Source of the DNA: Streptomyces durmitorensis
GTDB taxonomy: Bacteria; Actinomycetota; Actinomycetes; Streptomycetales; Streptomycetaceae
DNA: 64,000 bases
Direction of reading: 5' to 3'
Assembly (NCBI RefSeq): GCF_023498005.1
Contig: NZ_CP097289.1
Location: 186,001 to 250,000 of the forward strand
Shown here: piece by piece, positions 37,201 through 57,202 of the stretch
Layout of the letters: each line of letters starts with the position of its first letter
Position numbering within the stretch: position 1 is the stretch's first letter
Notes under the pieces: generated by a model
Databases searched by the model: none
What the model was told of the DNA's origin: nothing
What the model saw: only the letters and a program-made list of their open reading frames with translations
Position numbers and translations under genes: made by a program

Positions 37201-40200
37201 GTCGGCCCGGTTCACGAACGCGGCACGGAGGTTGGGGTAGCGCTCCAGGAGTGCCTGCCCGGCCCGGCGCATCCGCTCGGGGTCGACCTCGCCGGACAGC
37301 TGGAACACCAGCTGGATGTGGTAGGGGTCGAACGACGTCCCGGCCAGCATCGAGTGGAAGAGGATCCCGGACTGTGTCGGGGTGGTCGGCCATATCTCGG
37401 TCAGCGGGCCGAGGCGGCTCTCCCAGGTGTCGATCTCCTCCTGGCCCACCGCGACCAGGGGGGCGTCGCTCGGGGTCAGCCCGCCGGCGTCGGGGGCCGT
37501 GGCGTGCTGGGCCAGGGCAGTCAGCGCCCGGACCCACAGTCCGGCCAGCTCGGTCACCTCCTCGCGGGAGAGCACTCCGGTCGGGAAGCCGAAGTAGGCG
37601 GTCAGTTCCTCGCCGCCGACGGTGTCGACGGCCACCGCGTTGATCTCCAGCGCCGACAGAACGGGCATGTCGGCGTCCGGGGCCGCGATCAGGTCCTGGT
37701 GCGTGGTGTCCGGTGCCCAGCCCAGGTCGCGCAGCTCCTCGGGGATGTCCGCGCCGGATGTGCGGCCGAGGTAGTTGAACCCGATCTGCGGTTCCGGCTC
37801 CGCGGCCAGCGCGGCGGCGGTGCCGGGATTGAGGTGACGCAGCAGGCCGTAGCCGATGCCGTTGTCCGGCACCGTCCGCAACTGCTCCTTGACGGCCTTG
37901 ATCGCCCGGCCGGCGGCCGGACCGCCGGCGATGGCGTCCGCCACGTCGATGCCTGCCACGTCGAGACACACGGGGTACAGCGAGGTGAACCATCCGACCG
38001 TGCTCGACAGGTCCGTGCCCGGCACCACGTGCTCTTCCCGGCCGTGCCCTTCCATCCGGACCAGCGTCGAGGATCCGGACACCCCGCGTGTCCGGCGCCA
38101 GTGGGCCAGCGCCAGCGCGAGCCCGGCCAGCAGCCCGTCGTCGGGCCCGCCGCGGAACACCGCGGGCACCGTGGTCAGCAGGGTCTTGGTGACGTCTGCG
38201 GGGACCCGGACGGTCACCGTGTCGACGGTGGCCGTGACATCACGCGTGCGGTCCAGCTGACGCGCGCCAAGGACGGGCTCGTCCGAACGCAGGATCTGCT
38301 GCCACAGGGGCAGTTCCGCCACCCGTTCCGGCCTGGCCGCCTCGTCGACCAGGGCATGCGCCCACCGGCGCAACGAGGTGCCGCCCTTCGCCGCTCTGGG
38401 GGTGTGGCCGTCCCGGACCTGCTGCCACGTCGCGATCAGGTCCGGTATCAGGATGCGCCACGACACCCCGTCGACGACCAGGTGGTGCAGCACGATCAGC
38501 AGCCGACCCGCCCCCGTGGCAGAGGCGAACCACACGAACTGCGCCATGACGCCCGCGTCCGGGTCGAGCCGGCCCGTGGCCGCGTCCAGTTCGGCGTTCA
38601 CATCGGCGTGTTCGTAGGGGATCTCGCGCAGCAGCGCGCCGGCGTCCACACTGCCCGGCGCCCGTATCGACAGGCCCGGCTCGGCCCGGTCGAGCCGGGA
38701 CCGCAGCACATCGTGCCGATCCAGCACGGCCTGCAACGTGGTGACAAGACCCGCGCGGTCGATGCTCTCGGGCAGGGCCAGCATCCCGGACATGGAGAAG
38801 CGGCCGACGGGACCGTCCAGCGCGAGGACGTGTGCCGCCATCGGAGGCAGCGGGGCCCAGCCGACGCCGCCACCGGGCAGCTCGGCCAGGGTCGGGAGTT
38901 CCTCTTCTTCCCGGCCTTCGACCAGTTCCGCGAGCCGGGCGGCCGTGCGGTGCTCGAAGACCTCCCGCGTGCTGACGGTCACGCCACGCGACCTGGCCCG
39001 CGCGACGACCTGGATGGAACGGATGCTGTCGCCGCCGGTGGCGAAGAAGTCGTCGTCGACGCCGACCCGCTCCAGGCCGAGCACTTCGGCGAACAGTGCG
39101 CTGAAGGTCTCCTCGCGCTGATTGCGCGGCGCCCGGCCGGTCGACCCCTGCGCATAGTCCGGCGGCGGCAGCGCCCTCCGGTTGAGCTTCCCGCTCGGAG
39201 TCAGTGGTATCTCCGTCAGCGGTACGACCGCGCTGGGCACCATGTAGTCCGGAAGGCGCCCGTGCAGGTACTCGCGCAGACCGGCGAGCAGCGGACCGAT
39301 CGACTTGGCGACCACGGGGGCGTTCGCCAGGACCCGCCTGCCCACGGCGCCGGGGACGAACGTGCCCGAGACACGGGGCTGTCCGGTCCGCCGCTGGGGC
39401 AGCAGCACCGCGTCGAAGCAGCGCACGTCCTCGCCCGACAAGGTGAGGACCGCGTCACGGCCGTTCTCGCCTGCCCACGCGATCAGTTCCTGCGGATCGA
39501 CCGGTTTCCCGGACATGCGCGCCGGGTCGAGGAGACCTGCCGCGACGGTCACGGTGGCCTCCTCGACGAGCCGCGCGTTGGGTACGCCGGTCACCCGCAC
39601 CGGGCCGTGTCCCACCCGATCCTCGAGAGTGCCGAGGTCGGGCAGGTCGGACAGTTGCCCGCCCCATGGCACCGACGGCACGTCGGCCAGGTCGAGGACG
39701 TCGGTCGGCTCCTTGTGCAGGACCACCTCGTAGCGGTGCCGGGTCAGTTCGTTGTGCGCCTGCCCGGGCTTCGTCCGGATGTCGACCCCGACCGAACGTT
39801 CCGCCGCCCACTCGATGAACCACTCGGGGGCCACCACCAGCTCACGCTCGGCCAGCAGCTCCTTCTCCACCAGCGTCCGCAGCTCCTCGTACGAGGCGTG
39901 CGGGTGCGCCGCACGCTGCACCGCGGTGAGCAGAAGCCGGAGCGTCGTGGCGTTGCGGACGTCACCGACGATGACCCGGCCGCCCGGCGCGAGCAGCTCC
40001 ATGGCGTTGCACAGGACCCGGTCCAGGTAATCGGCGCTCGGGAAGTACTGCGTCACGGAGTTGAGCACCACGGTGTCGAAATGGCCGCGGGGCAACCCGG
40101 ACAGGTCGTCGGCGGCCTGGGCGCTCAGCCGGACCCGGTCGCCGTGCCCTGCCCGCTCGGCCTGCGCCCGGATGCGGTCCACGACCGGGGCCGAGATGTC

Positions 40201-43146
40201 GGTGCCCCAGTACTCGTCGACCTCTCCGACGATCTTCGCGAGCAGGAGTCCGGCACCCACGCCGATGTCCAGCACACGCCGCGGCGCGAACCGCAGCACC
40301 TGGGCCACAGCCGCGTCCCGCCACTCCTGCATCTGCTCGCGCGGGATCGGTTCGCCGTCGTACGCGGACGTCCACATCTGGAAGTCCTCGCCCCACGCCT
40401 GGTCCTCGGACTCCCGGTAGGTGTCGTCGTAGACCTGGCGCCACTCGTCCGTCTGGTCATCGGCGTCCACTGCCGCGGCATCCGGGTCGGGCACCACATA
40501 TCCCACGAGGCGCTTGTCGCCCTGCTCGTCCTCCTGCACCACGACCGTCGCCTGCGCCACACCGGGATGCCCGGCGAGCGCCTGCTCGATCTCGCCGAGC
40601 TCGATGCGGAATCCGCGGATCTTGACCTGGAAGTCGGTCCGCCCGAGGTACTCGACCTGGCCGTCCCTGTTCCACCGCACCACATCGCCGGTGCGGTACA
40701 TCCGGGTCCCCGGCGCGCCGTAGGGGCAGGCGACGAACCGGTGCGCGGTCAGCGCACTCTGCTCCACATAGCCCCTCGCCAACCCGGCACCGGCCAGGTA
40801 CAGCTCACCGGCCACCCCCGGCGCCACCGGACGCAGCGCCGCGTCCAGCACGTACACCTGGGTGTTCCACACCGGCGCGCCGATGGGCACCCGGTCCGCG
40901 CCCGGCACGTGCTGCCACGCGGTGACCTCCACCGCCGCCTCGGTCGGTCCGTAGAGGTTGTGCACCCCGCAGCCGGGCAGCACAGCGACGGCCTTGTTGG
41001 CCAGCGCGGCCGGGAACGCTTCGCCCGCGACCTCAGCCCAGCGCAGGCTGGTGCACTCCCTGGCCGCCGGCTCGGTGATGAACACCTCCAGCAAGGACGG
41101 CACGAAGTCCGCTCCCGTCACCTGCTCCCGCTGGATCAGCTCCGCCAGATACGCCGGGTCCCGGCGGCCGTCCGGACGCGCGATCACCACGGCCGCGCCC
41201 ACCTGCAAGGGCGCGAACAGCTCCGGCACCGACACGTCGAAGCTCGCGGACGTGCTGAGCAGCACCCGGTCCTCGGCCGTGACATCGAAGTGCGCCAGGC
41301 CCCACGCAAGGCGGTTCATGATCGACCGGTGCGACACCTGCACGCCCTTCGGCCCGCCCGTGGAACCGGAGGTGTAGATGACATAGGCGGCGTTGTCCGG
41401 CGACAGCGCACGCCTGGGGTTCGCCGTCGGGTGGCCGGACACATCGGGAAGTGTTTCGTCGAGCACCACGAGCGGGTTCGCGCTCTCCAGCACATGCCGC
41501 ACCCGGTCCTCGGGCAGATCGGGGTCGATCGGCAGGTAGGCCGCGCCCGCCTTGACCACCGCGTAGACCGCCACCATCAGGTCGACGGAACGCGGGACAC
41601 GTACCGCGACCAGTTGCTCGGGGCCCGCGCCCTGCTCGACCAGCCAGTGCGCCAGTTGGTTGGCGCGCCGGTTGAACTCCGCGTACGACAGCCTCTCCTG
41701 CTCCCCGATCAGCGCCAGGCGATCAGGATCTCGCTCCACCTGCGCCTCGAACGCGCCAGGCAGCGTGTCCACGGCCACCGGGTGCGCGGTGTCGTTGACC
41801 TCCCCTACCAGCCACTCCCGCTCCCCCGCCGACAGCACGTCGACGTCCCCCAGACGCACGCCCGGGTCGGCGACCGCCTGTCCCAGGATGCGCACGAGCC
41901 GGTCGACGATGTCGACGGCCGTGGTGTGGTCGAACAGCTCCGTGGCGTACTCAAGTCGCCCGTAGGCGCGTCCGGACGCCTCCGGGACGATGTTGAAGAA
42001 CAGGTCGAACTTCGCGGTGTCGGTGCCCGCAGGGGCGAGGGAGGCCCGCAGGTCCGGCATCTCGATCTCCGGCCACACGAACTGCCACGCCAGCATCACT
42101 TGGAACAGCGGCTGGTAGGAGGTGGAACGCTCCAGGTTGAGCAGTTCCACCAGCCGTTCGAACGGAACGTCCTGGTTGTCGTACGCGGCGAGCGCCTTGT
42201 CCCGTACCTGCTCCACCAGATCGCTGAACGAGGGGGCCTTCGAGAGGTCGGCGCGCAGCACCCAGGTGTTGACGAAGAACCCGACCAGGTCGGCCAGGGC
42301 CTCGTCGGTGCGGCCCTCGATCGGGCTGCCGATCGTCACGTCCTCGCCGGCGCCCAGCTTCTGCAGCAGAACCGCCAGTGCGGCCTGGACCACCATCGGG
42401 GCCGTGGCACCGCGCTCCGCGGCGATCTTCCCGAGTCCGGCGACCAGGTCGGGTTCCAGGAGGAAGTCGACGTGGCCGCCCCGGTAGCTGGCCGTCGGCG
42501 GCCGCGGCCGGTCGAGCGGCAGCTGCACCGGCTGTGGAACTTCCGCCAACTCCTGGCGCCAGTAGGCGAGTTGCGGTGCGGCGACGCTTTCCTTGTCCCC
42601 GTCCTCGCCCAGCAGTTGCCGCTGCCACAGCGTGTAGTCCTTGTACTGCACCGGCAGGGGCGTCCACTGCGGTGCTCCCCCACGGTGGCGGGCCGTGTAC
42701 GCCGACACCAGGTCCCGCAGGAACGGCGCCATCGACGCTCCGTCCGCGGCGATGTGATGGAACACGAACGTCAGGACGTGCTCACGCGGCGAGAGGCGGA
42801 AGACGAAGGTCCGCAGGGGGAGTTCCGTCTCCAGGTCGAAGCTCTCGCTCACGGCCTCCTGCATCGCGTCGTCCAGCGATTCCGGGGCCACGTCGACCAC
42901 CCGGAAGTGGAGGTCGGCCTCGTCCGGGGGCAGGACCCGCTGCTCCGGCGTGCCGTCCGCGCTCTCGACGACCAGGGTGCGCAGGCTCTCGTGCCGGGTG
43001 ACGACATCCGTGACCGCCGCGGCCAGGGCTGCCGTGTCCAACGTCCCGTCCAGGCGCAGCGCGAACGGGATGCTGTAGGTCGCGGACGGGCCCTCCAGGC
43101 GGTGGAGGAACCACATCCGACGCTGGGCAAAGGACAACGGGATCAT
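34237..43146 (-). CDS. NRPS: C-A-nMT-PCP-E-C-A(Pip)-PCP
   Basis: The protein has 2,969 residues. First module: C (HHIAADG near 130), A (TSGSTG near 595; pocket D-V-P-D-E-A-L-V-E, not assigned), an N-methyltransferase of about residues 895-1150 with SAM motif [12 protein letters not shown] near 963, PCP GGDSI near 1371, and an epimerase with HHLVVDG near 1555. The product is an N-methylated D-residue. Second module: C of the type that follows an epimerase (HHVLSDG near 2053), A (TSGSTG near 2516; pocket D-V-F-S-V-A-A-Y-A, matching piperazate codes as I recall them), PCP GGHSL near 2914. The A10 lysine is intact in both. It starts five bases after the previous NRPS stop, with AGGAG upstream, and ends five bases before the next one. 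Confidence 0.95.
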   Translation of the reverse strand: MIPLSFAQRRMWFLHRLEGPSATYSIPFALRLDGTLDTAALAAAVTDVVTRHESLRTLVVESADGTPEQRVLPPDEADLHFRVVDVAPESLDDAMQEAVSESFDLETELPLRTFVFRLSPREHVLTFVFHHIAADGASMAPFLRDLVSAYTARHRGGAPQWTPLPVQYKDYTLWQRQLLGEDGDKESVAAPQLAYWRQELAEVPQPVQLPLDRPRPPTASYRGGHVDFLLEPDLVAGLGKIAAERGATAPMVVQAALAVLLQKLGAGEDVTIGSPIEGRTDEALADLVGFFVNTWVLRADLSKAPSFSDLVEQVRDKALAAYDNQDVPFERLVELLNLERSTSYQPLFQVMLAWQFVWPEIEMPDLRASLAPAGTDTAKFDLFFNIVPEASGRAYGRLEYATELFDHTTAVDIVDRLVRILGQAVADPGVRLGDVDVLSAGEREWLVGEVNDTAHPVAVDTLPGAFEAQVERDPDRLALIGEQERLSYAEFNRRANQLAHWLVEQGAGPEQLVAVRVPRSVDLMVAVYAVVKAGAAYLPIDPDLPEDRVRHVLESANPLVVLDETLPDVSGHPTANPRRALSPDNAAYVIYTSGSTGGPKGVQVSHRSIMNRLAWGLAHFDVTAEDRVLLSTSASFDVSVPELFAPLQVGAAVVIARPDGRRDPAYLAELIQREQVTGADFVPSLLEVFITEPAARECTSLRWAEVAGEAFPAALANKAVAVLPGCGVHNLYGPTEAAVEVTAWQHVPGADRVPIGAPVWNTQVYVLDAALRPVAPGVAGELYLAGAGLARGYVEQSALTAHRFVACPYGAPGTRMYRTGDVVRWNRDGQVEYLGRTDFQVKIRGFRIELGEIEQALAGHPGVAQATVVVQEDEQGDKRLVGYVVPDPDAAAVDADDQTDEWRQVYDDTYRESEDQAWGEDFQMWTSAYDGEPIPREQMQEWRDAAVAQVLRFAPRRVLDIGVGAGLLLAKIVGEVDEYWGTDISAPVVDRIRAQAERAGHGDRVRLSAQAADDLSGLPRGHFDTVVLNSVTQYFPSADYLDRVLCNAMELLAPGGRVIVGDVRNATTLRLLLTAVQRAAHPHASYEELRTLVEKELLAERELVVAPEWFIEWAAERSVGVDIRTKPGQAHNELTRHRYEVVLHKEPTDVLDLADVPSVPWGGQLSDLPDLGTLEDRVGHGPVRVTGVPNARLVEEATVTVAAGLLDPARMSGKPVDPQELIAWAGENGRDAVLTLSGEDVRCFDAVLLPQRRTGQPRVSGTFVPGAVGRRVLANAPVVAKSIGPLLAGLREYLHGRLPDYMVPSAVVPLTEIPLTPSGKLNRRALPPPDYAQGSTGRAPRNQREETFSALFAEVLGLERVGVDDDFFATGGDSIRSIQVVARARSRGVTVSTREVFEHRTAARLAELVEGREEEELPTLAELPGGGVGWAPLPPMAAHVLALDGPVGRFSMSGMLALPESIDRAGLVTTLQAVLDRHDVLRSRLDRAEPGLSIRAPGSVDAGALLREIPYEHADVNAELDAATGRLDPDAGVMAQFVWFASATGAGRLLIVLHHLVVDGVSWRILIPDLIATWQQVRDGHTPRAAKGGTSLRRWAHALVDEAARPERVAELPLWQQILRSDEPVLGARQLDRTRDVTATVDTVTVRVPADVTKTLLTTVPAVFRGGPDDGLLAGLALALAHWRRTRGVSGSSTLVRMEGHGREEHVVPGTDLSSTVGWFTSLYPVCLDVAGIDVADAIAGGPAAGRAIKAVKEQLRTVPDNGIGYGLLRHLNPGTAAALAAEPEPQIGFNYLGRTSGADIPEELRDLGWAPDTTHQDLIAAPDADMPVLSALEINAVAVDTVGGEELTAYFGFPTGVLSREEVTELAGLWVRALTALAQHATAPDAGGLTPSDAPLVAVGQEEIDTWESRLGPLTEIWPTTPTQSGILFHSMLAGTSFDPYHIQLVFQLSGEVDPERMRRAGQALLERYPNLRAAFVNRADGDVVQVVPAQGVTLPWQYLDLTAADEAERTATFEGFLTQDRTAHFDVDTPPLLRLALAVLEPGRAELVMTVHHVLSDGWSAPLLMRDLLLLYASHGDGSALPGTRSFGEYLAWRAGQDQDEAARAWAAELAGVDEPTLLAPGAADGDGLDQVEFSVPHDMSSQLNSRAAELGVTINTLVQGAWALLLGQLTGRQDLMFGATVSGRPPAVTGVESMVGMFINTLPVRVEYAPGDTLAEVVTRLQRGQAGLMEHHHYSLTQIQQSVGLQTLFDTLVVFESYPVDREGIGAATEAADGIAFTGLRPTNGTHYPLALMAAAETHLEFLLQYAPGVFDRDTVLAYAARFVRVLEQLAATPELKVAQLDVLEPAERDRLLVEFNDTAVPTPDVTITGLVEAQAERTPDEVAVISEGASLTYREVTARADRLARELAGRGVGPESVVAVSLPRSVDLVVALLAVLKAGGAYLPVDSRYPSHRLVPIFDEARPHLILTDTATAGLLPEHDAPDVFLDTLDLSAQAPGPDRPLHAGQLAYVMYTSGSTGKPKGVAITHANVVNGVLRLASRIGMEPGKRLLAGTSVNFDVSVFEIFTTLAVGGVVEVVPDVLVLGDRKGWSGSVISTVPSVFAELVDEISGRTSVDTIVFAGEALPSSLVDRTRDAFPGVRIVNAYGQSESFYATTFTVDGDTHGWTGSAPVGTPLGNMRAYVLGPGLAPVPPGAVGELYVGGNVGRGYHGRAALTAERFVADPFGPPGAPMYRTGDLARVNGEGQLEYVGRGDAQVKVRGFRIEPAEVEAALTAHPGVAQAAVIARDGRADTTVKQLVAYVVPAVTVTGARTTTTTTDDDRGPRTKELHAFVSERLPDFMVPSAFVVLDRLPLAPNGKLDRAALPEPEFTTAPYRAPRIPREETLAALFAEVLGVDRVGIDDGFFELGGHSLLATRLISRVRSEMEIEIPIRKIFDLPTVAALAAWTEESTAPRRPGLRKMFTEE

Positions 43147-43151
43147 CGACG

Positions 43152-51803
<8,652 letters not shown>

Positions 51804-51845
51804 TGTTCCTCCACATCGATAGAGCTACCAGGAGCAATCCGCAGC

Positions 51846-53033
51846 TCAGTTCTGATCGAGTACTGCCAGAAGCTCGGCGTTGTAGAAGTCGTCGAAGGAA
51901 CACGCGCCCGACACCGTCGAGAAGAACCGGTCGATCAGTTCCTGGTGACCGACCAGTTTCCGCAGCATCTCCGTACGCCCCTCCGGCTTGAGCTCGGCCA
52001 CGTTGAGAGCGCCCTGGTACACGTCGGAGAAGGTGTCCTCGAGGTCTTCCTCGTAGCGCTTCAGAGCCTCATCGAGCGCCGCCGGGTCGTGCAGCCGCTC
52101 CCCGATGTGTTCGGTGAGCGACCGGGCCTGGATGAAGGCATCGGTGATGCCGCGGGCGGTGATGGAGTCCTTGTGGTGCACCGCGTCGCCCAGCAGCACC
52201 CACCCGGGGCCGTAGGCCTTGCGGAAGTAGTTCTCCTGGTGGCCCGTGCCGTACATCTGCTCCACGCGCTCGCCCGCCGACATCCGCTCGTACAACTCGG
52301 GGCTCGTCGAGCGGACGGCTTCGAGGTAGGCGGGTTCCACCTCCTTGCGGACCTCGGAGAACTCGTCCTGCGGGAAGTAGGTCATGATCAGCGTGAGGTC
52401 GTCGTTGGTGGGAGCGGCAACCATCCAGCGCCCCGGTCGCTCGTACACCTCGAAGCCCGCGGGGACCCCGGCCCAGTAGCTGTAGTAGACGCAGCTCATC
52501 CGCGGGTGCTCGACGACGTTTCCCGCACCGACCTTGCGGGCCACCAGCGATCGCATGCCGTCCGCGCCGACGACCAGTCGGGCCCGGTCCGTCGCCTCGG
52601 CGCCGCCGGGCGTCGTGTAGCGCACGCCGACGACCCGGTCGTCGTCAAAGACCAGATCGGTCACCGCGCAGGACTCCCGGAACTCCACGCCGGCCGCCAC
52701 AGCGCCGGCGGCAAGGATCGGGTCGAGTACGAACCGCCGCGGCGCATAGGTCGTCCGATGGCCGTCGACCGGCAGGGAGAAGCCGTCGAGGCGGACACCG
52801 GGGCCCTCGTAGCTCTCGCGGTCGATCGGCGGGCAGCCCGCCGCACGGAGCTCGTCGAGCAGCCCCCACCGGCCGAGCAGCGAGATGCCCGGCTGGTGGA
52901 TGTAGTGCGAGGAGAGCGTGTCCTGCGGAAACCGTGCCTTCTCCAGGAGCAGGACTCGGTACCCCTGCTGAGCGAACAACATGGCCGCCGGCGAACCCGC
53001 ACAACGGGCACCTATGACAATGACGTCGTACAT
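51846..53033 (-). CDS. FAD-dependent monooxygenase / oxidoreductase
   Basis: This 395-residue flavoprotein has an N-terminal dinucleotide fold (VIVIGARCAGSPAAML), a mid DG-type motif (VVGADGMRSLV) and the FAD ribityl motif GDAVHHKDSITARG. It resembles group A aromatic hydroxylases and geranylgeranyl-reductase-like enzymes. The halogenase motif WxWxIP is absent. I chose ATG 53033 (GAGAGG seven bases upstream) over TTG 53069. It sits directly after a free A enzyme and a free carrier protein, which suggests it oxidises an amino acid while it is tethered. Whether it hydroxylates N or C, or desaturates, cannot be read from sequence. Confidence 0.88.
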   Translation of the reverse strand: MYDVIVIGARCAGSPAAMLFAQQGYRVLLLEKARFPQDTLSSHYIHQPGISLLGRWGLLDELRAAGCPPIDRESYEGPGVRLDGFSLPVDGHRTTYAPRRFVLDPILAAGAVAAGVEFRESCAVTDLVFDDDRVVGVRYTTPGGAEATDRARLVVGADGMRSLVARKVGAGNVVEHPRMSCVYYSYWAGVPAGFEVYERPGRWMVAAPTNDDLTLIMTYFPQDEFSEVRKEVEPAYLEAVRSTSPELYERMSAGERVEQMYGTGHQENYFRKAYGPGWVLLGDAVHHKDSITARGITDAFIQARSLTEHIGERLHDPAALDEALKRYEEDLEDTFSDVYQGALNVAELKPEGRTEMLRKLVGHQELIDRFFSTVSGACSFDDFYNAELLAVLDQN

Positions 53034-53072
53034 CGCACCTCTCTTGCCAAGTGGTTTTTTGGATCCCAAAGA

Positions 53073-53306
53073 CTATGAGGTTTCCGCACCCATGGATTCG
53101 ATGTACGCGGAAATCGAAGCCACCGTCGAGTTGAGAAACATCTGGTCCACCGGAACCTCGACGCCCAGCTCTTCGATGAAAGCCATCTGGATTTTGGCCA
53201 TGATCAGGGACTGGCCACCCAGGGCAAAGAAATTGTCGTCGACCGATATGTCGTCGCGCTTGAGTTCCCGGCACCAGATGCTGCGCACCGTGTCGGCAAT
53301 CATCAC
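53073..53306 (-). CDS. Free-standing peptidyl carrier protein
   Basis: This 77-residue protein has FFALGGQSLIMAKIQ with the attachment serine in GGQSL. It lies 33 bp after the free adenylation enzyme and just before the FAD monooxygenase. The three should form a load-and-modify cassette. Two adjacent ATG codons are possible starts (53306 or 53303). Confidence 0.9.
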   Translation of the reverse strand: MMIADTVRSIWCRELKRDDISVDDNFFALGGQSLIMAKIQMAFIEELGVEVPVDQMFLNSTVASISAYIESMGAETS

Positions 53307-53339
53307 ACAGCCCTCTCGTTCGTCAGCAAGGTCCGTCGA

Positions 53340-54926
53340 CTATGCCGTCATGCCGCTGCCTGCGTACTTGTTCTTGAATTCATCGGCCAATGCGACGCGG
53401 TCCACTTTCCCGTGCGGGTTCAGCGGAAGCCGCGGGATGGTGAGGAACCTGGCGGGAACCATGTTGCGCGGCAGCGTCTCGAGGAGGCGGCTACGCACGT
53501 CGTCCCCGGCCGGTCCCTCTCCCGCCGGGACGACGAACGCGAGCAGTTCGGCCTCGCCCGAGTCCGTGTACCCGACCACCACGGCGGCCTCCCGGACGCC
53601 GTCCAGCCTGCCGAGGGCCCGCTCGATGTCGGTGGGGTCGATGCGCATGCCCCGCACCTTCACCTGCGCGTCCATCCGCCCGGCGACGACGAGTTGCCCG
53701 GCCTCGTTCACACGGCCGCGGTCACCCGTGCGGTAGAGCCTGCGCGGCGCGCCGTCGATCACGACCGTCGTGAACCGCTCGGATTCGGGGCCCGTGCCGT
53801 TGAGGTAGCCCGCGCCGACGCTGCTCCCGGAGATGCAGATCTCGCCGTACTCCCCCACCGCGACACCGCGCATCCGCTCGTCGACGATGTGGATGTCGGT
53901 GTTGTAGGCCGGCGTGCCGACGGGTGCGATGTCGTGTTCGCCGGGTGGGTGGCCTGCGAGGTCGTACGACGTCGCGACGTCCGTGCACTCGGCGACGCCG
54001 TACTGGTGCAGGAGGGTGCACCTGTTGTCCTCGCGCCGGGCCCAGTCCACGATCCGTTCGAGACGCAGCGGCTCCCCGCCGAAGAGCACGTAGTCCAGCC
54101 TGGTGAGCACGTCACCGCCACGTGCGGTCTCCCAGTCCACCAGCAGGTACAGCGTGCTGGAAGCACAGTGCACCACGCGTATGCCGTGCTGGGCCACCAT
54201 GCGGTAGGCCATCGCGGCGTCGAAGTTCCGGCTGGCCATCAGGTGTTGGGTGGCGCCGCAGAACAGCGGCATCATCAGGGCGCGTTGGGAGAGGTCGAAC
54301 CCGAATGCGCTGACGACCAAGTTGCTCGATCCGCGGTGCAGGCCGTACTCGAGCATCAGCCAGTTCAGCAGGTTGAACCAGCCCTCGTGCCGCACCGAGG
54401 CCACCTTCGGCGTACCGGTCGACCCGGAGGTGAAGACCGCGTAGCACACGTCGTCCCCGGTGACCGTGACGTCAGGATTGGTTTCCGGGAGCCCTGCCAG
54501 GTGATCGGAGAGCTGCTCGAGACCGACGGTCTCGGCGGCCGACGACTCGACCAGGTCGGTCGTCGCCGGGGAGGCCACGATCAGTGCGAGATCGGGGACC
54601 TGCCCCAGCAGCAGTTGGAGTCTGGCCGCGGGGTAGGAGGGGTCGAACGGTACGTAGGCCGCGCCCGACTTCAGCGTGCCGAGGATGGCGACGAGCATGT
54701 CGATCGAGTAGTCGAGACAGACCCCGACCTTCGCGCCCCGCCTGATTCCGCGGGCGGTGAGGAAGTGCGCGAACCGGTTCGCCTTCGCGTTCAGTTCCGC
54801 GTACGTCACCTGCTGTCCCGCACAGAAGACGGCAACGGCGTCGGGGGTGTTCTCCGCGTGCGCCTCGAACTGCTGGTGGACGACGGGCGCCGAGGGCAGG
54901 GCGACCCGCTTTCCCTGAAGGATCAT
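53340..54926 (-). CDS. Free-standing adenylation enzyme, unassigned substrate
   Basis: This 528-residue A enzyme has A3 FTSGSTGTPK, A7 YRTGDRGRV and the catalytic A10 lysine (HGKVDR). Its A4 segment is unusual, GFDLSQRALM instead of FDxSVxE, as seen in a subset of divergent A domains. The pocket reads D-L-R-H-L-G-Q-D-V, which I do not recognise. It starts at ATG 54926; in-frame sequence upstream lacks coding character. It should load the adjacent carrier protein. It might also serve the terminal NRPS module, whose own A domain is degenerate. The 234 bp between this gene and MbtH hold nothing recognisable. Confidence 0.9.
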   Translation of the reverse strand: MILQGKRVALPSAPVVHQQFEAHAENTPDAVAVFCAGQQVTYAELNAKANRFAHFLTARGIRRGAKVGVCLDYSIDMLVAILGTLKSGAAYVPFDPSYPAARLQLLLGQVPDLALIVASPATTDLVESSAAETVGLEQLSDHLAGLPETNPDVTVTGDDVCYAVFTSGSTGTPKVASVRHEGWFNLLNWLMLEYGLHRGSSNLVVSAFGFDLSQRALMMPLFCGATQHLMASRNFDAAMAYRMVAQHGIRVVHCASSTLYLLVDWETARGGDVLTRLDYVLFGGEPLRLERIVDWARREDNRCTLLHQYGVAECTDVATSYDLAGHPPGEHDIAPVGTPAYNTDIHIVDERMRGVAVGEYGEICISGSSVGAGYLNGTGPESERFTTVVIDGAPRRLYRTGDRGRVNEAGQLVVAGRMDAQVKVRGMRIDPTDIERALGRLDGVREAAVVVGYTDSGEAELLAFVVPAGEGPAGDDVRSRLLETLPRNMVPARFLTIPRLPLNPHGKVDRVALADEFKNKYAGSGMTA

Positions 54927-55160
54927 CAACTGACTCCGATGTGGAGGTGGCCGGCCGGGCGAGCCGTCGGCGCGCCACGGGGAACGGGGCTTGTCCGGCA
55001 CTCGGACGGTGGCCACTTTCGCCAGGAGCAGGCCGGCCGGCCTGCGGACAGTTCGATGGTGAGCGTGGCGGCCTCCCGCAGGCGGCTGTCGGCGCCTGCG
55101 GCGCCAGGCGGGTCACATCGGCGTGGTGGGCGAGCTCACCGCCCGCGCCCACCGGCCCGG

Positions 55161-55376
55161 TCAGTCCGCCGCCATGGCCTCCTGAAGGCTCCTCGGGCGC
55201 AGGTCGGTCCAGTGCCGCTCGACGTACTCCAGGCACTCGGCCCTTGCCGCCTCGCCGAAGACCACCCGCCAGCCTGCGGGCACCTCGGCGAACGCCGGCC
55301 ACAGGGAGTGCTGGTCCTCATCGTTGACCAGGACGTAGAACTGGCCGTTCTCGTCATCGAAAGGGTTCGTGCTCAT
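55161..55376 (-). CDS. MbtH-like protein
   Basis: This 71-residue protein has the family hallmarks [32 protein letters not shown] and a C-terminal WTDLRPRSL. MbtH-like proteins bind A domains and are often needed for their folding or activity. It is the first gene of the leftward NRPS operon and the only MbtH seen in the window, so it probably serves several A domains here. Confidence 0.96.
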   Translation of the reverse strand: MSTNPFDDENGQFYVLVNDEDQHSLWPAFAEVPAGWRVVFGEAARAECLEYVERHWTDLRPRSLQEAMAAD

Positions 55377-55437
55377 TGCCACCATCCTCAATCGAAAGGG
55401 GAAATCAACAGGGCCGAGCACCGGTTCGCAGATGGGC

Positions 55438-55459
55438 GTCGTCCTGTCGACAGGACACC
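55438..55459. promoter_or_regulatory. Operator candidate in the MbtH / CCR divergent region
   Basis: The site reads GTCGTCC-N8-GGACACC, matching the GTTGTCC-N8-GGACAAC motif at 6 of 7 bases per arm. Its core is a perfect 16-bp palindrome (55441-55456). It sits about 60 bp upstream of MbtH (-) and 300 bp upstream of CCR (+) in the 379-bp divergent region, which otherwise shows no gene. Confidence 0.5.
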
Positions 55460-55755
55460 CGGCATCCGCATCCGCCCTGGAATGCTGACGCCACGCTAAG
55501 ACTCGACCGCCAACGCCGCAAGGACCGCTGAATTGCTGGCTCCCGGCCGTCCGCCCGAACCTGTGTCCCTCTGAGGTTCTGTGCCACGATGGCCGAGCAG
55601 TGGCCCCGTAGCCGGGCCCAGTTGAATTCGGATTCGACCAATCTCCCTCCACCAAAGCGTCGAGTGGAGAGATGTCGGAAGAGCCCCATCCCTGCCGAAC
55701 TCCGTCGCGCAGCGGCGACCGCGCTTGCGCCGCAACGAGGGCAAAGGAATTCCAG

Positions 55756-57138
55756 ATGGACGCATTGGCCGAAGCCGCGCTCGCGGGTGCTTCGCCTGAC
55801 GAACTGATCCGGGAGGATGTGCCGGGCGAATACCTGGCCGCGTACCTGCACGCGGAGGACGCCGGTATGTTCGGCGACGCCCCGGACAAGGATGTGCGCC
55901 GTTCGCTCCGGATCGGCCGGGTGCCGATGCCGGAACTGGCGCCGGACGAGGCGCTGGTCGCGGTCATGGCCAGCTCCGTCAACTACAACACCGTCTGGTC
56001 GGCGACATTCGAACCGCTGCCGACTTTCGACTTCCTGCGCAGGTTCAGCCGTCAGGGCGGGTACGCCGCCCGGCACGACCGGCCGCACCATGTGCTCGGC
56101 TCGGACGGCGCCGGCGTGATCGTGCGCGTCGGCACAGGCGTGCGGCACTGGCGGCTCGGCGACCACGTGGTTATCTCACCGTCCTACGTGGACGACCAGG
56201 AGCCCGCGACCCACGCCGACGGGATGCTCGGCAGGGAACAGCGCGTGTGGGGCTTCGAGACCAACTTCGGAGGCCTGGCCCACTACGCGGTGGTGCGGGT
56301 CAACCAGCTCGTGCCCAAGCCCACGCACCTGACGTGGGAGGAGGCCGCGTCCGTACCGCTGTGCGCCAGCACCGCCTACCGGATGCTGGTCAGCGACCGC
56401 GGCGCACGCATCAAGCAGGGCGACGTCGTGCTCATCTGGGGGGCGACCGGCGGCCTGGGCTCCTACGCGGTGCAACTGGTGAAGGCGGGCGGCGGCATCC
56501 CGGTCGGTGTGGTCGGCTCGGAGGACAAGGCACGCGCGCTGCGCCGGCTGGGCTGTGACGTGGTCATCAACCGCAACGACATCGGCCTGGGCGATCGCGT
56601 CCCGAGTCCGGACGAAGCCATCGCTCTGGGCAAGCAACTCGGCAGGCGGATCAGGGACGAGGTGGGCGAGGACCCGCATGTGGTGTTCGACTACATCGGC
56701 GCCGCCACCTTCGGCATCTCGGTGTTCGTGGTGCGCAAGGGCGGCACGGTCGTCACCTGCGGATCCAGCACCGGTTACCAGCACCAGTACGACAACCGCT
56801 ACCTGTGGATGAACCTCAAGCGGATCATCGGCAGTCACGCGGCCAACTGGCAGGAGCTCCAGGAGTGCAACCGACTGGTGCAGCTGGGCAAGCTCGTACC
56901 CGCGCTCTCGACGGTGTACCCGCTCGACGAGATCGGCGAGGCCGCCCGGCTGGTGCAGAACAACCGGCACATCGGCAAGGTCGGTGTGCTGTGCCTCGCC
57001 CCGCACACCGGGCTTGGGGTCACCGACCCCGTGTTGCGCGCCCGGTTCGGCGCGGACCGGCTCAACCCGCTGCGGGACCCGGCCCTGCCGGCCCCGTCCG
57101 CACGCCCGACGCCGGTCGTCGCCGGGCCCACCGGCTGA
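55756..57138 (+). CDS. ccr: Crotonyl-CoA carboxylase/reductase
   Basis: The 460-residue MDR enzyme converts crotonyl-CoA, CO2 and NADPH to ethylmalonyl-CoA, or longer enoyl-CoAs to matching extender units. The Rossmann motif is [13 protein letters not shown]. Residues linked to CO2 binding in this family appear kept: Asn in [10 protein letters not shown], Phe-Glu in WGFETNFGG and His in [10 protein letters not shown] chose ATG 55756 with AAAGGA upstream. It leads the rightward operon and is followed by a hydroxyacyl-CoA dehydrogenase that would supply its substrate. The C terminus extends slightly beyond the usual end. Confidence 0.95.
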   Translation: MDALAEAALAGASPDELIREDVPGEYLAAYLHAEDAGMFGDAPDKDVRRSLRIGRVPMPELAPDEALVAVMASSVNYNTVWSATFEPLPTFDFLRRFSRQGGYAARHDRPHHVLGSDGAGVIVRVGTGVRHWRLGDHVVISPSYVDDQEPATHADGMLGREQRVWGFETNFGGLAHYAVVRVNQLVPKPTHLTWEEAASVPLCASTAYRMLVSDRGARIKQGDVVLIWGATGGLGSYAVQLVKAGGGIPVGVVGSEDKARALRRLGCDVVINRNDIGLGDRVPSPDEAIALGKQLGRRIRDEVGEDPHVVFDYIGAATFGISVFVVRKGGTVVTCGSSTGYQHQYDNRYLWMNLKRIIGSHAANWQELQECNRLVQLGKLVPALSTVYPLDEIGEAARLVQNNRHIGKVGVLCLAPHTGLGVTDPVLRARFGADRLNPLRDPALPAPSARPTPVVAGPTG

Positions 57139-57202
57139 CCAGGAGGGATCTGACCGTGACCGAGTCCTTCGGCGCTTGTCTGCCGCGGTGGGAGGTGCCC
57201 GC

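Noticed and set aside
51846..53033. Flavin-dependent halogenase
   Set aside because: The fold is similar, but I see no WxWxIP motif or halogenase lysine context. Monooxygenase is the safer call.
51846..53033. Ornithine N-hydroxylase for piperazate formation
   Set aside because: The protein lacks the layout of KtzI-type N-hydroxylases (separate NADPH-binding GxGxxG in the middle). The piperazate genes are probably outside the window.
53073..54926. Proline-to-pyrrole cassette (A, carrier, dehydrogenase)
   Set aside because: The pocket does not match the prolyl code and the flavoprotein is not of the acyl-CoA dehydrogenase type used for pyrrole formation.
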